Shown here piece after piece: positions 1-12,055 of a stretch of 64,000 nt of DNA. Both the position numbers and the translations under genes were made by a program. Numbering within the stretch: the stretch's first letter is position 1; every line of letters starts with the position of its first letter. The DNA is taken from NCBI GenBank assembly GCA_013407085.1, contig JACCGJ010003084.1, positions 53,402-117,401 of the forward strand, given 5' to 3'. Below the pieces are notes generated by a model. That model searched no databases. It was not told the origin of the DNA and worked only from the letters and a program-made list of their open reading frames with translations. This DNA comes from Atriophallophorus winterbourni (Eukaryota > Platyhelminthes > Trematoda > Plagiorchiida > Microphallidae).

Positions 1-1130
1 TCGAAATCAGGTGAAAATGTTCTGTAAACCAGCTTTTGAAAGCACTTCAGAATTAGTCACTCTGTCCATCCACGATATGTTCAAGATACGACGGATGCTT
101 TGTAAATGGAAAGCATTCAGCTTCCGTTCATGTATTGCGTGGGTGGTCTAGGTTTCACTGCCATACAGTAAACCAGTAAAATCTTCCTTTCCAAAAAAAT
201 GTGTAATCTTTTCTGTTAACATACCAGTGTCTGGTAATCGCGTCTCTTGCAGGGCAGCCACGTCGACCTTCAGTCTCTTTAGCGCATTGCTAATCACAGC
301 CGATTTTCTTACGCCTCTGATATTCGAGACGTCGTCATAAAATCCAGGACGTATGGACCGGACGTTCCAAGTTCTCAATTTCAGAAATGACATATGTTTT
401 TCAGTGGTTCGCTTCGATGGTGCGGAAAAACAGTCTGCTTGTCGGTTGATTCCTAATCCCCATGCACTCAATGAGGATAGCAGACCGTGGCGAGACGGCA
501 CCATATTGGCTGGGGGCTGCCCAGCTTGAGGCGGGCGATAGCCGTCCAATGATACCTGAAAGTCTCTCCCACCGTCGGAAGCAGCCCCAGGCGCTGAGCT
601 CTACGCCAATCGAGCCCTAGCTCTTAACCGTTACATGCAGCTTCTCGTGTAATTATCCACAGAAGGGGAATGGAGTGTCCTCTCCATTGGTGCATTGTGA
701 TGTACGCCAGGTAAGTTCAAAGTGGAGAACTAGCTGTTGCCCACGCAGCAAGTGCTCTCAATCCACGTCACCACCGTAACTGAAGAAACAAATAGGCTGA
801 TACGTTGGGACAACGATGCCGCCGCAGGAGTTGGCAGGGCGAAGTTGAATAAAACTTCGGACTGTCTAGCGGGACTCCAGCTCCGGATTTATCCTCGAGA
901 TTGACTCCTGAAGCCTTTACCATGATTGGATGTAGCCACAAGGCAGTGGAGGTTTGATATAAAGGTTTTCCTTCCCCCTGGTGGAACGCCTTCGTGGACT
1001 TACGAGCTCCACCAGCCCGAAGCACGCTGGTTTTAAGGCGCCAGTCAGCCGCCTTCGCCGTTTCTCCTGTCAGTAGAAGCAGGTCCGCCGGGTCAAACAG
1101 GACCACGCGTGCAGGCCATTAGCTGGAGTT
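1..1130 (-). mobile_element. RTE-type LINE, internally deleted copy
   Basis: Read on the minus strand, 549-148 encodes an apurinic-type endonuclease start, with LRTWNVRSI and VDVAALQETRL, typical of RTE LINE endonucleases. The 5' leader at about 1130-560 matches the leader of the larger copy at 47.2-50.5 kb (compare 800-1110 with 50.15-50.46 kb). Positions 60-165 match the far 3' part of that copy (47.23-47.35 kb), so most of the reverse transcriptase is missing and the 3' remnant is joined directly to the endonuclease. The left edge runs off the window. Not functional. Confidence 0.75.
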
Positions 1131-1169
1131 GGTTGTCATAGGCTATATGAGACGCGTGCCATCGGACCA

Positions 1170-1440
1170 TTTTGAAATTAGGAGCTTATCCTCAAAACCG
1201 ACACGGCTTTGACAACCTTGGAACCTGCTGGTTCGTATTGATAAATATAATCAAATGCTATGACAACATGATCACTCAATCCGAGTGGAGCTGTATAGGA
1301 AACAGATTCTACCATGAGTTCTTCGTTTGTAAGTATGAAATCAGGAGTACATGGGGTTTGTTCAGATTGAAATCGCGTTGGTAGTTCTACATGGTTGTAA
1401 ATAGGGGAGCAAGTCATTATTTATTAAAGAAAGCTTTTGA
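1170..1440 (-). mobile_element. CR1-type LINE endonuclease fragment
   Basis: The minus-strand translation of 1417-1178 has the end of a CR1-like endonuclease: an IYNHVELPTRFQ segment, then TPDFILTNEE and APLGLSDHVVIAFDY. The SDH motif is the last catalytic motif of this nuclease fold. The same motif order is seen in the copy at 53.8-54.0 kb (LSDHSVLVFDY). Only this segment survives, abutting the RTE leader. Confidence 0.75.
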
Positions 1441-1514
1441 ATGAATCGCCACCTGTAATATGAGTTGCAAGTGTAGGTAATTTAAAATCATAACAGTAAT
1501 TTATTTTTCGTCCA

Positions 1515-2575
1515 TTGATCTTTTTTTAGCTAAATTCACTCAAGATCTTCTAAAAGCTCTTTTTTACTGCCAAAACTGATGAATCATCATGAGACTATAT
1601 TCACACAAAGTGCACACGTTGTTGTTGCTGCTTCGCGGTAAACAGAGTGCAGTACATTCGAACACTGTGAACGAATGACCAAATAGATAGTGTTTAAAAA
1701 AATAGATTTCACTCAATGGATAGTCTAACTATTATTCATGGTTTTATTTTCGAAGAATATATATGTATATATATATATATATATATCGGCTCTCCCATCA
1801 CAAAAAATACAAGACCGTCGTTTCACTGTATACAATCTTGACCTATTGAAGCGGGTGTGGATTCATCACCCTTTCGGAAATAACACGGATTAATTTCGTT
1901 GCTTCACACAACTTCTTCGGATTATCGACCGACTACCGGTTCATTATTCTGACACCTGATGTGAACAGTTAGTCTGTGTCAGATAATCAATATCTACTTA
2001 CTTTCACTTTTTGGCGGCTGGCTCCACACGTGGCTTAGCCGAATTCGTCAATCGATCGTCAATCGATCTTTTTTAGTTAAATTCACTCTAGATATTCTAA
2101 AAGCTCTTTTTTACTGCCAAAACTGATGAATCATCATGAGACTATATTCACACAAAGTGCACGCGTTGTTGTTGCTGCTTCGCGGTAAACAGAGTGAGGT
2201 ACATTCGAACACTGTGAACGAATGACCAAATAGATAGTGTTTAAAAAAATAGATTTCACTCAATGGATAGTCTAACTATTATTCATGGTTTTATTTTCGA
2301 AGAATATATATATATATATATCGGCTCTCCCATCACAAAAAATACAAGACCGTCGTTTCACTGTATGCAATCTTGACCTATTGAAGCGGGTGTGGATTCA
2401 TCACCCTTTCGGAAATAACACGGATTAATTTCGTTGCTTCACACAACTTCTTCGGATTATCGGCTGACTACCTGCTCATTATTCCGAAACCTGAGGTGAT
2501 CAGTTAGTCTGTGTCAGATAATCAACATCTACTTACATTTACTTTTTGCGGCTGGCTCCACACGTGGCTTAGCCG
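1515..2575. repeat. tandem dimer of a ~547-bp unit
   Basis: Two near-identical direct copies start at about 1516 and 2063, both opening with GATCTTTTTT and closing with a GGCTGGCTCCACACGTGG block. They differ by a few substitutions and by the length of an internal (TA)n tract (1757-1785 versus 2305-2320). No long reading frame, terminal inverted repeat or hammerhead core was seen. It could be a local tandem duplication or a fragment of a longer satellite. Confidence 0.85.
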
Positions 2576-5321
2576 ACTTTAATGATGTCTCGAATCATGC
2601 GAGCCCACGCGCGTTAATCTGAAACGAGATCGTTGCAAGTCGTGATACAATCGCATTCCCACCTTTGATCGCCATATACGGTACATAGTTCCAGGGCGTC
2701 TACCACTTCCTTCATTGTTTCCAGCCAGATCTTTATTTGACCGCCTTGTCGCCGACGCCAAGAGAGAGCGTGTTTGTGGTCGAACGAGATTCGTGAGCTC
2801 GAAGTCTGTCTTTCAGAGGACGTGGCCCAATTCGTGCACTCTTAGCCTTTGGAAGTGAACGGAAAGGGAAGGTATTCCGTCGCATCGCGCCCGAACGGCA
2901 GCGTTAGATCCTTGTCGGTATATCGCAAACCTAATATTATCCTAGGGCACTATTTGTCGAACACTAATAAACATTGTGCATCCTGTTACCTCAACGGCAA
3001 CGCCTCACATCCATAAAGTAGTATATGGCAGATGTCTTCTTGGTAAACACATATTTTAGTCTTGATACTTATCCTGGGGCTGCGCCCAAAGGTGCTCTCT
3101 AACTGCAGAATCGGGGTGAGCGCACGATCGAACCTTAACTTCACGTCATCTTCCGCCTGACTATTGGGCAACATAGCAAAACCAGGTATTTGTAGATTGA
3201 AACATACTCGATCGGACATCTCTGGTCGTCCAATTACCAGACACCTGGTGCAACGTTATAAGAAAACCCTTTGGTTTGTACTGCTTTTATTACGGTGCCG
3301 ACTTTTCAAGCAGAGCGACTAATATGGTCTAAAAGCCTTCGCAGCGTCTCAGCATTTTCGTCCAAAACCACTAGATCATCCGCGTAATTGAGATATGTGA
3401 TCCAGAGATCCGTTGAAACGTGAACCGCTTGATAGTCTGTTAATTCTTTTTTCATGATGAAGTCAACGAAATAGTTGAACAGCATAGGATATTTCTGACA
3501 GACTTGTTTGATTTTTGTGTGCAAGCTAAGTTCCATGACTCTTCAGCGTAGACGTAAACCCTAGCCCTATTAAAATTGTAATAGTTCTAATCAGGCTAAC
3601 GAGCTTGAACAACACCCCATCCGATAGCACAATGTCCCATAAATAACTGTCTACAGAGTCAAAGGCGGCGTGGAAATCAATTAAACAAGCTATCGCTTGA
3701 TGTTGGTACCGTGCACGTTGCTTCAAAATCCTGTGTAAGGTGAATATTTGGTCAACACATCCCACACCAAGGCAAAAGCCATCTTGCACAACTCTAGCGC
3801 GCAGATTTCGTTCGACGGTGTATCGGTTTAGCGGGAACATCGCAAACAGCTTAGCTGCGTTATCGATTAGACTTATTCCGCGGTAGTTGATGCACACATA
3901 TTTATCTTCACGTAGGGGAATAAAAATTGACATTCTACAATCTGACGGAAACAATCCGTCTCTCTGATCAAACAAAACACATTATGCAGAGGAGATATTA
4001 AGGCGTCAGCGCAGGCCTAGATAAGTTATACGAAAAACCTATCCTTGTCTGGCGAAAGACCGTTCTTCATTTGTTGCAAGACACTGGAATCTCTTACTCT
4101 AATGGGGCATCGCAGTTTATTGGGTAACCGCATTTCTGTATTTGGGCTGTGTTCAATGTTCTGGTAGCTGACTGGCGGATCAGTAACTGGCTGGAATGCT
4201 CAACTCACCTAGCGAGCTTATCATTAAGGTTAAATGTCACACGTACTGACGAATCTCTGAGGTTTGTGCATAAAATACGGCATCCAGATGCGGTGAGAAT
4301 AAGGTAAACCAGTTATCCAAATTCTCCGTTTTTTCGCTGAAGTTTCCACTTCACATGCGGTTTCCACTGATCCTAACTGGCGGATCTTTTAGCAGCTCTG
4401 ATTAGTAGGCGGTAAAGAAAAGCATCATGCATTCGAGCATCTTTTACTTGATCCAGTTTCGCTGGTGGCGAGAGACGGTGTCTAGGCTTTCTAACGCCGC
4501 CGTCTGAGTAACGACCTTTAGTCTGGACCACTGCTGTTCAACTGAGGCATCACTTCCATAAAAATGCTCACCAATATCATCTGTGAGCTTCTTACATTTA
4601 TCCTGGTTTCCTTAAGCTGCTAAGTTGAAACGCTCTCAAGTGTTATTCCTTTGGAGGTTTAGCAGACAAAGTCGGAGTTTTGCGCGAACGAGTGTGGGAT
4701 CAGCGCCCGCAGCATTCCCTGTTTCGGCCGAGCGTTAGGACATACAGTCTAACATTGATGACATCCAGTGGGAGCGAATTAGGATATAATCGATCTGACT
4801 CGCTGTTCTTCCATCATTCTAGTACCAAGTTAATAATTGCTTCTCAGATTGCTGGAACTTGGTCTTGAAAACACATCAGAGATTGTAGACAGCGAACTCA
4901 ATTATTCGGTCGCCGTTGCCCTGGGCCAAATCTGAAGGAAATTTGGTTGGCTGCATCGTTTCAGTACGTGCGTTCCAATCGCCAACCACAAAAAATATTT
5001 CGTTTCCAGTTACTCTATCGGCGATGGAATGTAGTTATTTATATAAATCGTCTTTAGCATTTCAGTTGGCAGATAACTTTGGTGCACACACCTAGACGAA
5101 AGTAATATTGACTGGATGCCATCTCAGTCTGACCAATGCAATTCTTGGGTAGACTGGCGTACATGACATGATTGGGGCATGATCCTGGGGCTGCGCCCAA
5201 AGGTGCTCTCTAACTGCAGAATCGAAGTGAGCGCACGATCAAACCTTAACTTCAGTTCATCTTTCGCATGATATTTGGGCAACATACCGGAACCAGACAT
5301 TTGAAGATTGAAACATACTCG
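2576..5321 (-). mobile_element. RTE-clade LINE, degenerate, interrupted by the satellite array
   Basis: Minus-strand pieces in order from the right: endonuclease residues around 5080-4880 (a VAGDWNART-like block), a degenerate linker 4.9-4.0 kb, reverse transcriptase 3975-3526 (YRGISLIDNAAKLFA, CVDQIFTLHRIL, DFHAAFDSVD), the catalytic block 3536-3306 (LNYADDLVVLDE), then 3219-2986 (DVKLRFDRALTPILQL, LLYGCEALPLR), and a C-terminal piece near 2760-2579. This order fits the RTE family abundant in trematodes. Frameshifts and stops throughout mark it as dead. Confidence 0.75.
3071..3213. repeat. 143-bp LINE segment, first copy of a direct repeat
   Basis: This stretch, starting ATCCTGGGGCTGCGCCCAAA and ending at CATACTCGATC, recurs in the same orientation at 5182-5324 with scattered differences. 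It is part of the reverse-transcriptase C-terminal region of the LINE around it. The second copy ends exactly where the satellite array begins. Confidence 0.85.
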
Positions 5322-5324
5322 ATC
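5182..5324. repeat. 143-bp LINE segment, second copy, at the array edge
   Basis: Direct repeat of 3071-3213. Its last four bases, GATC, are shared with the GGTCATCC-type sequence of the satellite unit, so the join of LINE and satellite lies inside this four-base overlap at about 5321-5324. Confidence 0.8.
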
Positions 5325-7763
5325 ATCCATAAGCGCCTTGAGTGCTTTGACTAAGAATCACTTTGTGATTCTGTGTCTGAACATAGTGTTTCGTTTTACG
5401 AACCCTATATAACAGTGGCATACAAGCATAACTTTGTTTACCACTTTTTCAAGGCTCACTGAACCTGATCTTACCGTCTCCACCTGACGACGGCAAAGAG
5501 TCCGAAACCGGTAGTGGTGTGTAAGGGATGGGGATGTGAGCAACACATTACTCTGGTCATCCATAAGCACCTTGAGTGCGTTGACCGAGAATCACATTGT
5601 GATTCGTTTTCTGAACATAGTGGTTCGTTGTACGAACCCTATATAACCCTGGCATACAAGCATAACTTTGTTTACCACTTTACCACTGTTTCAAGGCTTC
5701 CTGAAACTGATCCTTCCGTCTCCACTTGACGACGGCAAACAGTTAAAAACCGGTAGTGGTGTGTGAGGTATGGAGATGTGGGCAACACATTAGTTTGGTC
5801 ATCCATAAGCGCCTTGAGTACTTTGACCAGGAATCACTTTGTGATGCTGTGTCTGAACATCGTGGTTCGTTGTAAGAACCCTATATAACACTGGCATACA
5901 AGCATAACTTTGCTTACCAATTTACCACTGTTTCGAGGCTCCCTGAAACTGATCTTACCGTCACCACCTGACGACAGCGAAGAGCCAAAAACCGGCAGTG
6001 GTGTGCGATGGATGAAAGTGTTAGCAACACATTACTTTGGTCATCCATGAGCACCTTAAGTGCTTTAACCGAGAATCATTTTGTGATTCTGTCTGAACAT
6101 CGTGCTTCGTTGTACTAACCCTATATAACAGTTGGCATACAAGCATAACATTGTTTACTTTTATTCCACTGTTTCAAGGCTCACTGAACCTGATCCTACT
6201 GTCTCCACCTGACGACGCCAAACAGCCAGAAACCGGTAGTGGTGTGTGAGGTATGGAGATGTGGGCAACACATTAGTTTGGTCATCCATAAGCGCCTTGA
6301 GTGCTTTGACCAAGAATCACTTTGTGATTCCGTGCCTGAACATCCTGGTTCGTTGTACGAACCCTATATAACACTGGCATACAAGCATAACTTTGTTTAC
6401 CACTTTACCACTGTGTCAAGTCTCCCTGGAACTGATCTTACCGTCTCCACCTGACGATGGCAAACAGCCAGAAACCGGCAGTGGAGTGTAAGGTATAGGG
6501 ATGTGAGCAACACATTACTTTGGTCATCATAAGCGCCTTGAGTGCTTTGATCGAGAATCAGTTTGTGATTCTGTGTCTGAACATCGTGGTTCGTTGTACG
6601 AACCCTATATAACAGTGGCATACAAGCATAACTTTGTTTACCACTTTACCACTGTTTCGAGGCTCCCCGAAACTGATTCTACTGTCTCCACCTGACGACG
6701 GCAAACAGCCAAAAACCGGCAGTGGAGTGTAAGGTATGGGGATGTGAGCAACACATTACTCCGGTCATCCATAAGCGCTTGAGTGCTTTGACCAAGAATC
6801 ACTTTGTGATTTTGTGTCTGAACATAGTGGTTCGTTGTACGAACCCTATATAACAGTGGCATACAAGCATAACTTTGTTAAACACTTTACCACTGTTTCT
6901 AGGTTCCCTGAAACTGATCTCACCGTCTGCAACTGACGACGGCAAACAGCCAGAAACCGGTAGTGGTGTGTAAGGTATGGGGATGTGAGCAACAGATTAC
7001 TTTGGTCATCCATGAGCTCCTCGAATGCTTTGACCAAGAATCACTTTGTGATTCTGTGTCTGAACATAGTGGTTCGTTGTACGAACTCTATATAACAGTG
7101 GCATACAAGCATAACTTTGTTTACCACTTCACCACTGTTTCGAGGCTCCCTTAAACTGATTTTACCGTCTCCACCTGACGACGGCAAACTGCCGAAAACC
7201 GGTGGTGGAGTGTAAGGTATGGGGATGTGAGCAACACATTAGTTTGGTCATCCATAAGCGCCTTGAGTGCTTTGACCAAGAATCACTTTGTGATTCCGTG
7301 CCTGAACATCCTGGTTCGTTGTACGAACCCTATATAACAATGGCATACAAGCATAACTTTGTTTACCACTTTACCACTGTTTCAAGGCTCCCTGAAACTG
7401 ATCTTACCGTTTCCACCTGACGATGGCAAACAGCCAGAAACCGGTGGTGGTGTGTAAGGTATGGGGATGTGAGCAACACATTAGTTTGGTCATCCATAAG
7501 CGCCTTGAGTGCTTTGACCAAGAATCACTTTGTGATTCCGTGCCTGAACATCCTGGTTCGCTGTACGAACCCTATATAACACTGGCATACAAGCATAACT
7601 TTGTTTACCACTTTACCACTGTTTCAAGGCTCCCTGAAACTGATCTTACCGTTTCCACCTGACGATGGCAAACAGCCAGAAACCGGTGGTGGTGTGTAAG
7701 GTATGGGGATGTGAGCAACACATTACTTTGGTCATCCATGAGCTCCTTGGATGCTTTGACCAA

Positions 7764-7835
7764 GAATCACTTTGTGATTCTGTGTCTGAACATAGTGGTT
7801 CGTTGTACGAACCCTATATAACAGTGGCATACAAG
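7764..7835 (+). promoter_or_regulatory. paired hairpins, TATA-like box and A-box-like motif of one satellite unit
   Basis: Representative of every unit. GAATCAC-TTT-GTGATTC (7764-7780) and GGTTCGT-TGT-ACGAACC (7797-7813) are perfect 7-bp inverted repeats with 3-base loops. CTATATAAC follows at once. TGGCATACAAG (7825-7835) fits the RNA polymerase III A-box pattern TRGYNNANNNG, and GGTTCG is half of a B-box. Order and spacing are not those of a standard type 2 promoter, so a transcription role is inference. Confidence 0.35.
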
Positions 7836-9820
7836 CATAACTTTGTTTACCACTTTACCACTGTTTCGAGGATCCCTTAAACTGATTTTACCGTCTCCAC
7901 CTGACGACGGCAAACTGCCGAAAACCGGTGTTGGAGTGTAAGGTATGGGGATGTGAGCAACACATTACTCCGGTCATCCATAAGCGCCTTGAGTGCTTTG
8001 ACCAAGAATCACTTTGTGATTACGTGCCTGAACAACCTGGTTCGTTGTACGAACCCTATATAACACTGGCATACAAGCATAACTTTGTTTACCACTTTAC
8101 CACTTTTTCAAGGCTCCCTGAAACTGATCTTACCGTTTCCACCTGACGATTGCAAACAGCCAGAAACCGGTAGTGGTGTGTAAGGTATGTGGATGTGAGC
8201 AACACATTAGTTTGGTCATCCATAAGCGCCTTGAGTGCTTCGATCGATTATCACTTTTTGATTCTGTGTCTGAACATCGTGGTCCGTTGTACTAACCCTA
8301 TGTAACAGTGGCATACGAGCATAACTTTGTTTACCACTTTACCACTGTTTCAAGGCTCCCTGGAATTGATCTTACCGTCTCCACCTGACGATGGCAAACA
8401 GCCAGAAACCGGCAGTGGAGTGTAAGGTATAGGGATGTGAGCAACACATTACTTTGGTCATCCATAAGCGCCTTGAGTGCTTTGATCAAGAATCAGTTTG
8501 TGATTCTGTGTCTGAACATCGTGGTTCGTTGTACGAACCCTATATAACAGTGGCATACAAGCATAACTTTGTTTACCACTTTACCACTGTTTCGAGGCTC
8601 CCCGAAACTGATTCTACTGTCTCCACCTGACGACGGCAAACAGCCAAAAACCGGCAGTGGAGTGTAAGGTATGGGGATGTGAGCAACACATTACTCCGGT
8701 CATCCATAAGCGCTTGAGTGCTTTGACCAAGAATCACTTTGTGATTTTGTGTCTGAACATAGTGGTTCGTTGTACGAACCCTATATAACAGTGGCATACA
8801 AGCATAACTTTGTTAAACACTTTACCACTGTTTCTAGGTTCCCTGAAACTGATCTCACCGTCTGCAACTGACGACGGCAAACAGCCAGAAACCGGTAGTG
8901 GTGTGTAAGGTATGGGGATGTGAGCAACAGATTACTTTGGTCATCCATGAGCTCCTCGAATGCTTTGACCAAGAATCACTTTGTGATTCTGTGTCTGAAC
9001 ATAGTGGTTCGTTGTACGAACTCTATATAACAGTGGCATACAAGCATAACTTTGTTTACCACTTCACCACTGTTTCGAGGCTCCCTTAAACTGATTTTAC
9101 CGTCTCCACCTGACGACGGCAAACTGCCGAAAACCGGTGGTGGAGTGTAAGGTATGGGGATGTGAGCAACACATTAGTTTGGTCATCCATAAGCGCCTTG
9201 AGTGCTTTGACCAAGAATCACTTTGTGATTCCGTGCCTGAACATCCTGGTTCGTTGTACGAACCCTATATAACAATGGCATACAAGCATAACTTTGTTTA
9301 CCACTTTACCACTGTTTCAAGGCTCCCTGAAACTGATCTTACCGTTTCCACCTGACGATGGCAAACAGCCAGAAACCGGTGGTGGTGTGTAAGGTATGGG
9401 GATGTGAGCAACACATTACTTTGGTCATCCATGAGCTCCTTGAATGCTTTGACCAAGAATCACTTTGTGATTCTGTGTCTGAACATAGTGGTTCGTTGTA
9501 CGAACTCTATATAACAGTGGCATACAAGCATAACTTTGTTTACCACTTCACCACTGTTTCGAGGCTCCCTTAAACTGATTTTACCGTCTCCACCTGACGA
9601 CGGCAAACTGCCGAAAACCGGTGGTGGAGTGTAAGGTATGGGGATGTGAGCAACACATTAGTTTGGTCATCCATAAGCGCCTTGAGTGCTTGGACCAAGA
9701 ATCACTTTGTGATTCCGTCCTGAACATCCGGTTCGTTGTACGAACCCTATATAACAGTTGGCATACAAGTATAATCTTGTTTACCTTTAATCCACTGTTT
9801 CAAGGCTCTTTGAACCTGAT

Positions 9821-9875
9821 CTTACTGTCCCACCTGACGACGGCAAACAGCCAGAAACCGGTAGTGGTGTGTAAG
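9821..9875 (+). ncRNA. type I hammerhead ribozyme, best-preserved in the array
   Basis: Stem I outer arm CTTAC (9821-9825) pairs with GTAAG (9871-9875). The inner arm CCAC (9830-9833) pairs with GTGG (9864-9867), with an asymmetric internal loop between them. The core CTGACGA lies at 9834-9840. Stem II is GGC/GCC capped by AAACA with a C-A first pair, and GAAA is at 9854-9857. Stem III is reduced to CC/GG with no loop, followed by the cleavage triplet GTA, with scission predicted after A9863. A loopless stem III means cis folding would be poor and dimeric folding is expected, as known for other short-stem-III animal hammerheads. Confidence 0.8.
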
Positions 9876-11996
9876 GGATGGGGATGTGAGCAACACATTA
9901 GTTTGGTCATCCATAAGCGCCTTGAGTGCTTTGACCAAGAATCACTTTGTGATTCCGTGCCTGAACATCCTGGTTCGTTGTACGAACCCTATATAACACT
10001 GGCATACAAGCATAACTTTGTTTACCACTTTACCACTGTTTCAAGGCTCCCTGAAACTGATCTTACCGTTTCCACCTGACGATGGCAAACAGCCAGAAAC
10101 CGGTGGTGGTGTGTAAGGTATGGGGATGTGAGCAACACATTACTTTGGTCATCCATGAGCTCCTTGGATGCTTTGACCAAGAATCACTTTGTGATTCTGT
10201 GTCTGAACATAGTGGTTCGTTGTACGAACCCTATATAACAGTGGCATACAAGCATAACTTTGTTTACCACTTTACCACTGTTTCGAGGATCCCTTAAACT
10301 GATTTTACCGTCTCCACCTGACGACGGCAAACTGCCGAAAACCGGTGTTGGAGTGTAAGGTATGGGGATGTGAGCAACACATTACTCCGGTCATCCATAA
10401 GCGCCTTGAGTGCTTTGACCAAGAATCACTTTGTGATTACGTGCCTGAACAACCTGGTTCGTTGTACGAACCCTATATAACACTGGCATACAAGCATAAC
10501 TTTGTTTACCACTTTACCACTTTTTCAAGGCTCCCTGAAACTGATCTTACCGTTTCCACCTGACGATTGCAAACAGCCAGAAACCGGTAGTGGTGTGTAA
10601 GGTATGTGGATGTGAGCAACACATTAGTTTGGTCATCCATAAGCGCCTTGAGTGCTTCGATCGGTTATCACTTTGTGATTCTGTGTCTGAACATCATGGT
10701 TCGTTGTACGAACCCTAATTAACAGTGGCATACGAGCATAACTTTGTTTACCACTTTACCACTGTTTCAATGCTCCCTGGAACTGATCTTACCGTCTCCA
10801 CCTGACGATGGCAAACAGCCAGAAACCGGCAGTGGAGTGTAAGGTATAGGGATGTGAGCAACACATTACTTTGGTCATCCATAAGCGCCTTGAGTGCTTT
10901 GATCAAGAATCAGTTTGTGATTCTGTGTCTGAACATCGTGGTTCGTTGTACGAACCCTATATAACAGTGGCATACAAGCATAACTTTGTTTACCACTTTA
11001 CCACTGTTTCGAGGCTCCCCGAAACTGATTCTACTGTCTCCACCTGACGACGGCAAATAGCCAAAAACCGGCAGTGGAGTGTGAGGTATGGGGATGTGAG
11101 CAACACATTACTCCGGTCATCCATAAGCGCCTTGAGTGCTTTGACCAAGAATCACTTTGTAATTTTGTGTCTGAACATCGTGGTTCGTTGTACGAACCCT
11201 ATATAACAGTGGCATACAAGCATAACTTTGTTTAGCACTTTACCACTGTTTCAAGGTTTCCTGAAACTGATCTCACCGTCTGCAACTGACGACGGCAAAC
11301 AGCCAGAAACCGGTAGTGGTGTGTAAGGTATGTGGATGTGAGCAACACATTAGTTTGGTCATCCATAAGCGCCTTGAGTGCTTCGATCGATTATCACTTT
11401 GTGATTCTATGTCTGAACATCGTGGTTCGTTGTACGAACCCTATATAACAGTGGCATACAAGCATAACTTTGTTTACCACTTTACCACTGTTTCATTGCT
11501 CCCTGAAACTGATCTCATCGTCTCCACCTGACGACGGCAAACAGCCAAGAACCGGTGGTGGTGTGCAAAGGATGGGGATGTGAGAAACATATTAGTTTGG
11601 TCATCGATAAGCGCCTTGAGTGCTTTGACCAAGAATCACTTTGTGATTTTGTGTCTGAACATAGTGGTTCGTTGTACGAACCCTATGTAACAGTGGCATA
11701 CGAGCATAACTTTGTTTACCACTTTACCACTGTTTCAAGTTTCCCTGAAACTGATCTTACCGTCTGCAACTGACGACGGCAAACAGCCAGATACCGGTAG
11801 TGGAGTGTAAGGTATGGGGATGTGAGCAACACATTACTTTGGTCATCCATACGCGCCCTCAGTGTTTTGACCAAGAATCACTTTGTGATTTTGTGTCTGA
11901 ACATAGTGGTTCGTTGTACGAACCCTATATAACAGTGGCATACAAGCATAATTTTGTTTACCACATTTCCACTGTTTCAAGGCTCCCTGAAACTGA

Positions 11997-12055
11997 TCTC
12001 ACCGTCTCCACCTGACGACGGCAAACAGCCAGAAACCGGTAGTGGTGTTTTAGGT
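11997..12055 (+). ncRNA. type I hammerhead ribozyme, intact core
   Basis: CCAC at 12008-12011 pairs with GTGG at 12042-12045. The core CTGACGA is at 12012-12018, stem II is GGC/GCC, and GAAA is followed by CCGG and the GTA triplet, with scission predicted after A12041. The outer stem I pairing is weaker than in the copy at 9821 because the 3' flank reads TTTTAGG in place of TGTAAGG. Confidence 0.72.

Noticed and set aside
1577..1583. CTGATGA in the 547-bp dimer as a hammerhead core
   Set aside because: No stem II followed by GAAA within the required distance and no pairing flanks; chance match.
7797..7835. A tRNA-derived SINE head in the satellite unit
   Set aside because: GGTTCG is only half of a B box and comes before the A-box-like motif, the wrong order for a tRNA-type promoter; no cloverleaf could be drawn.
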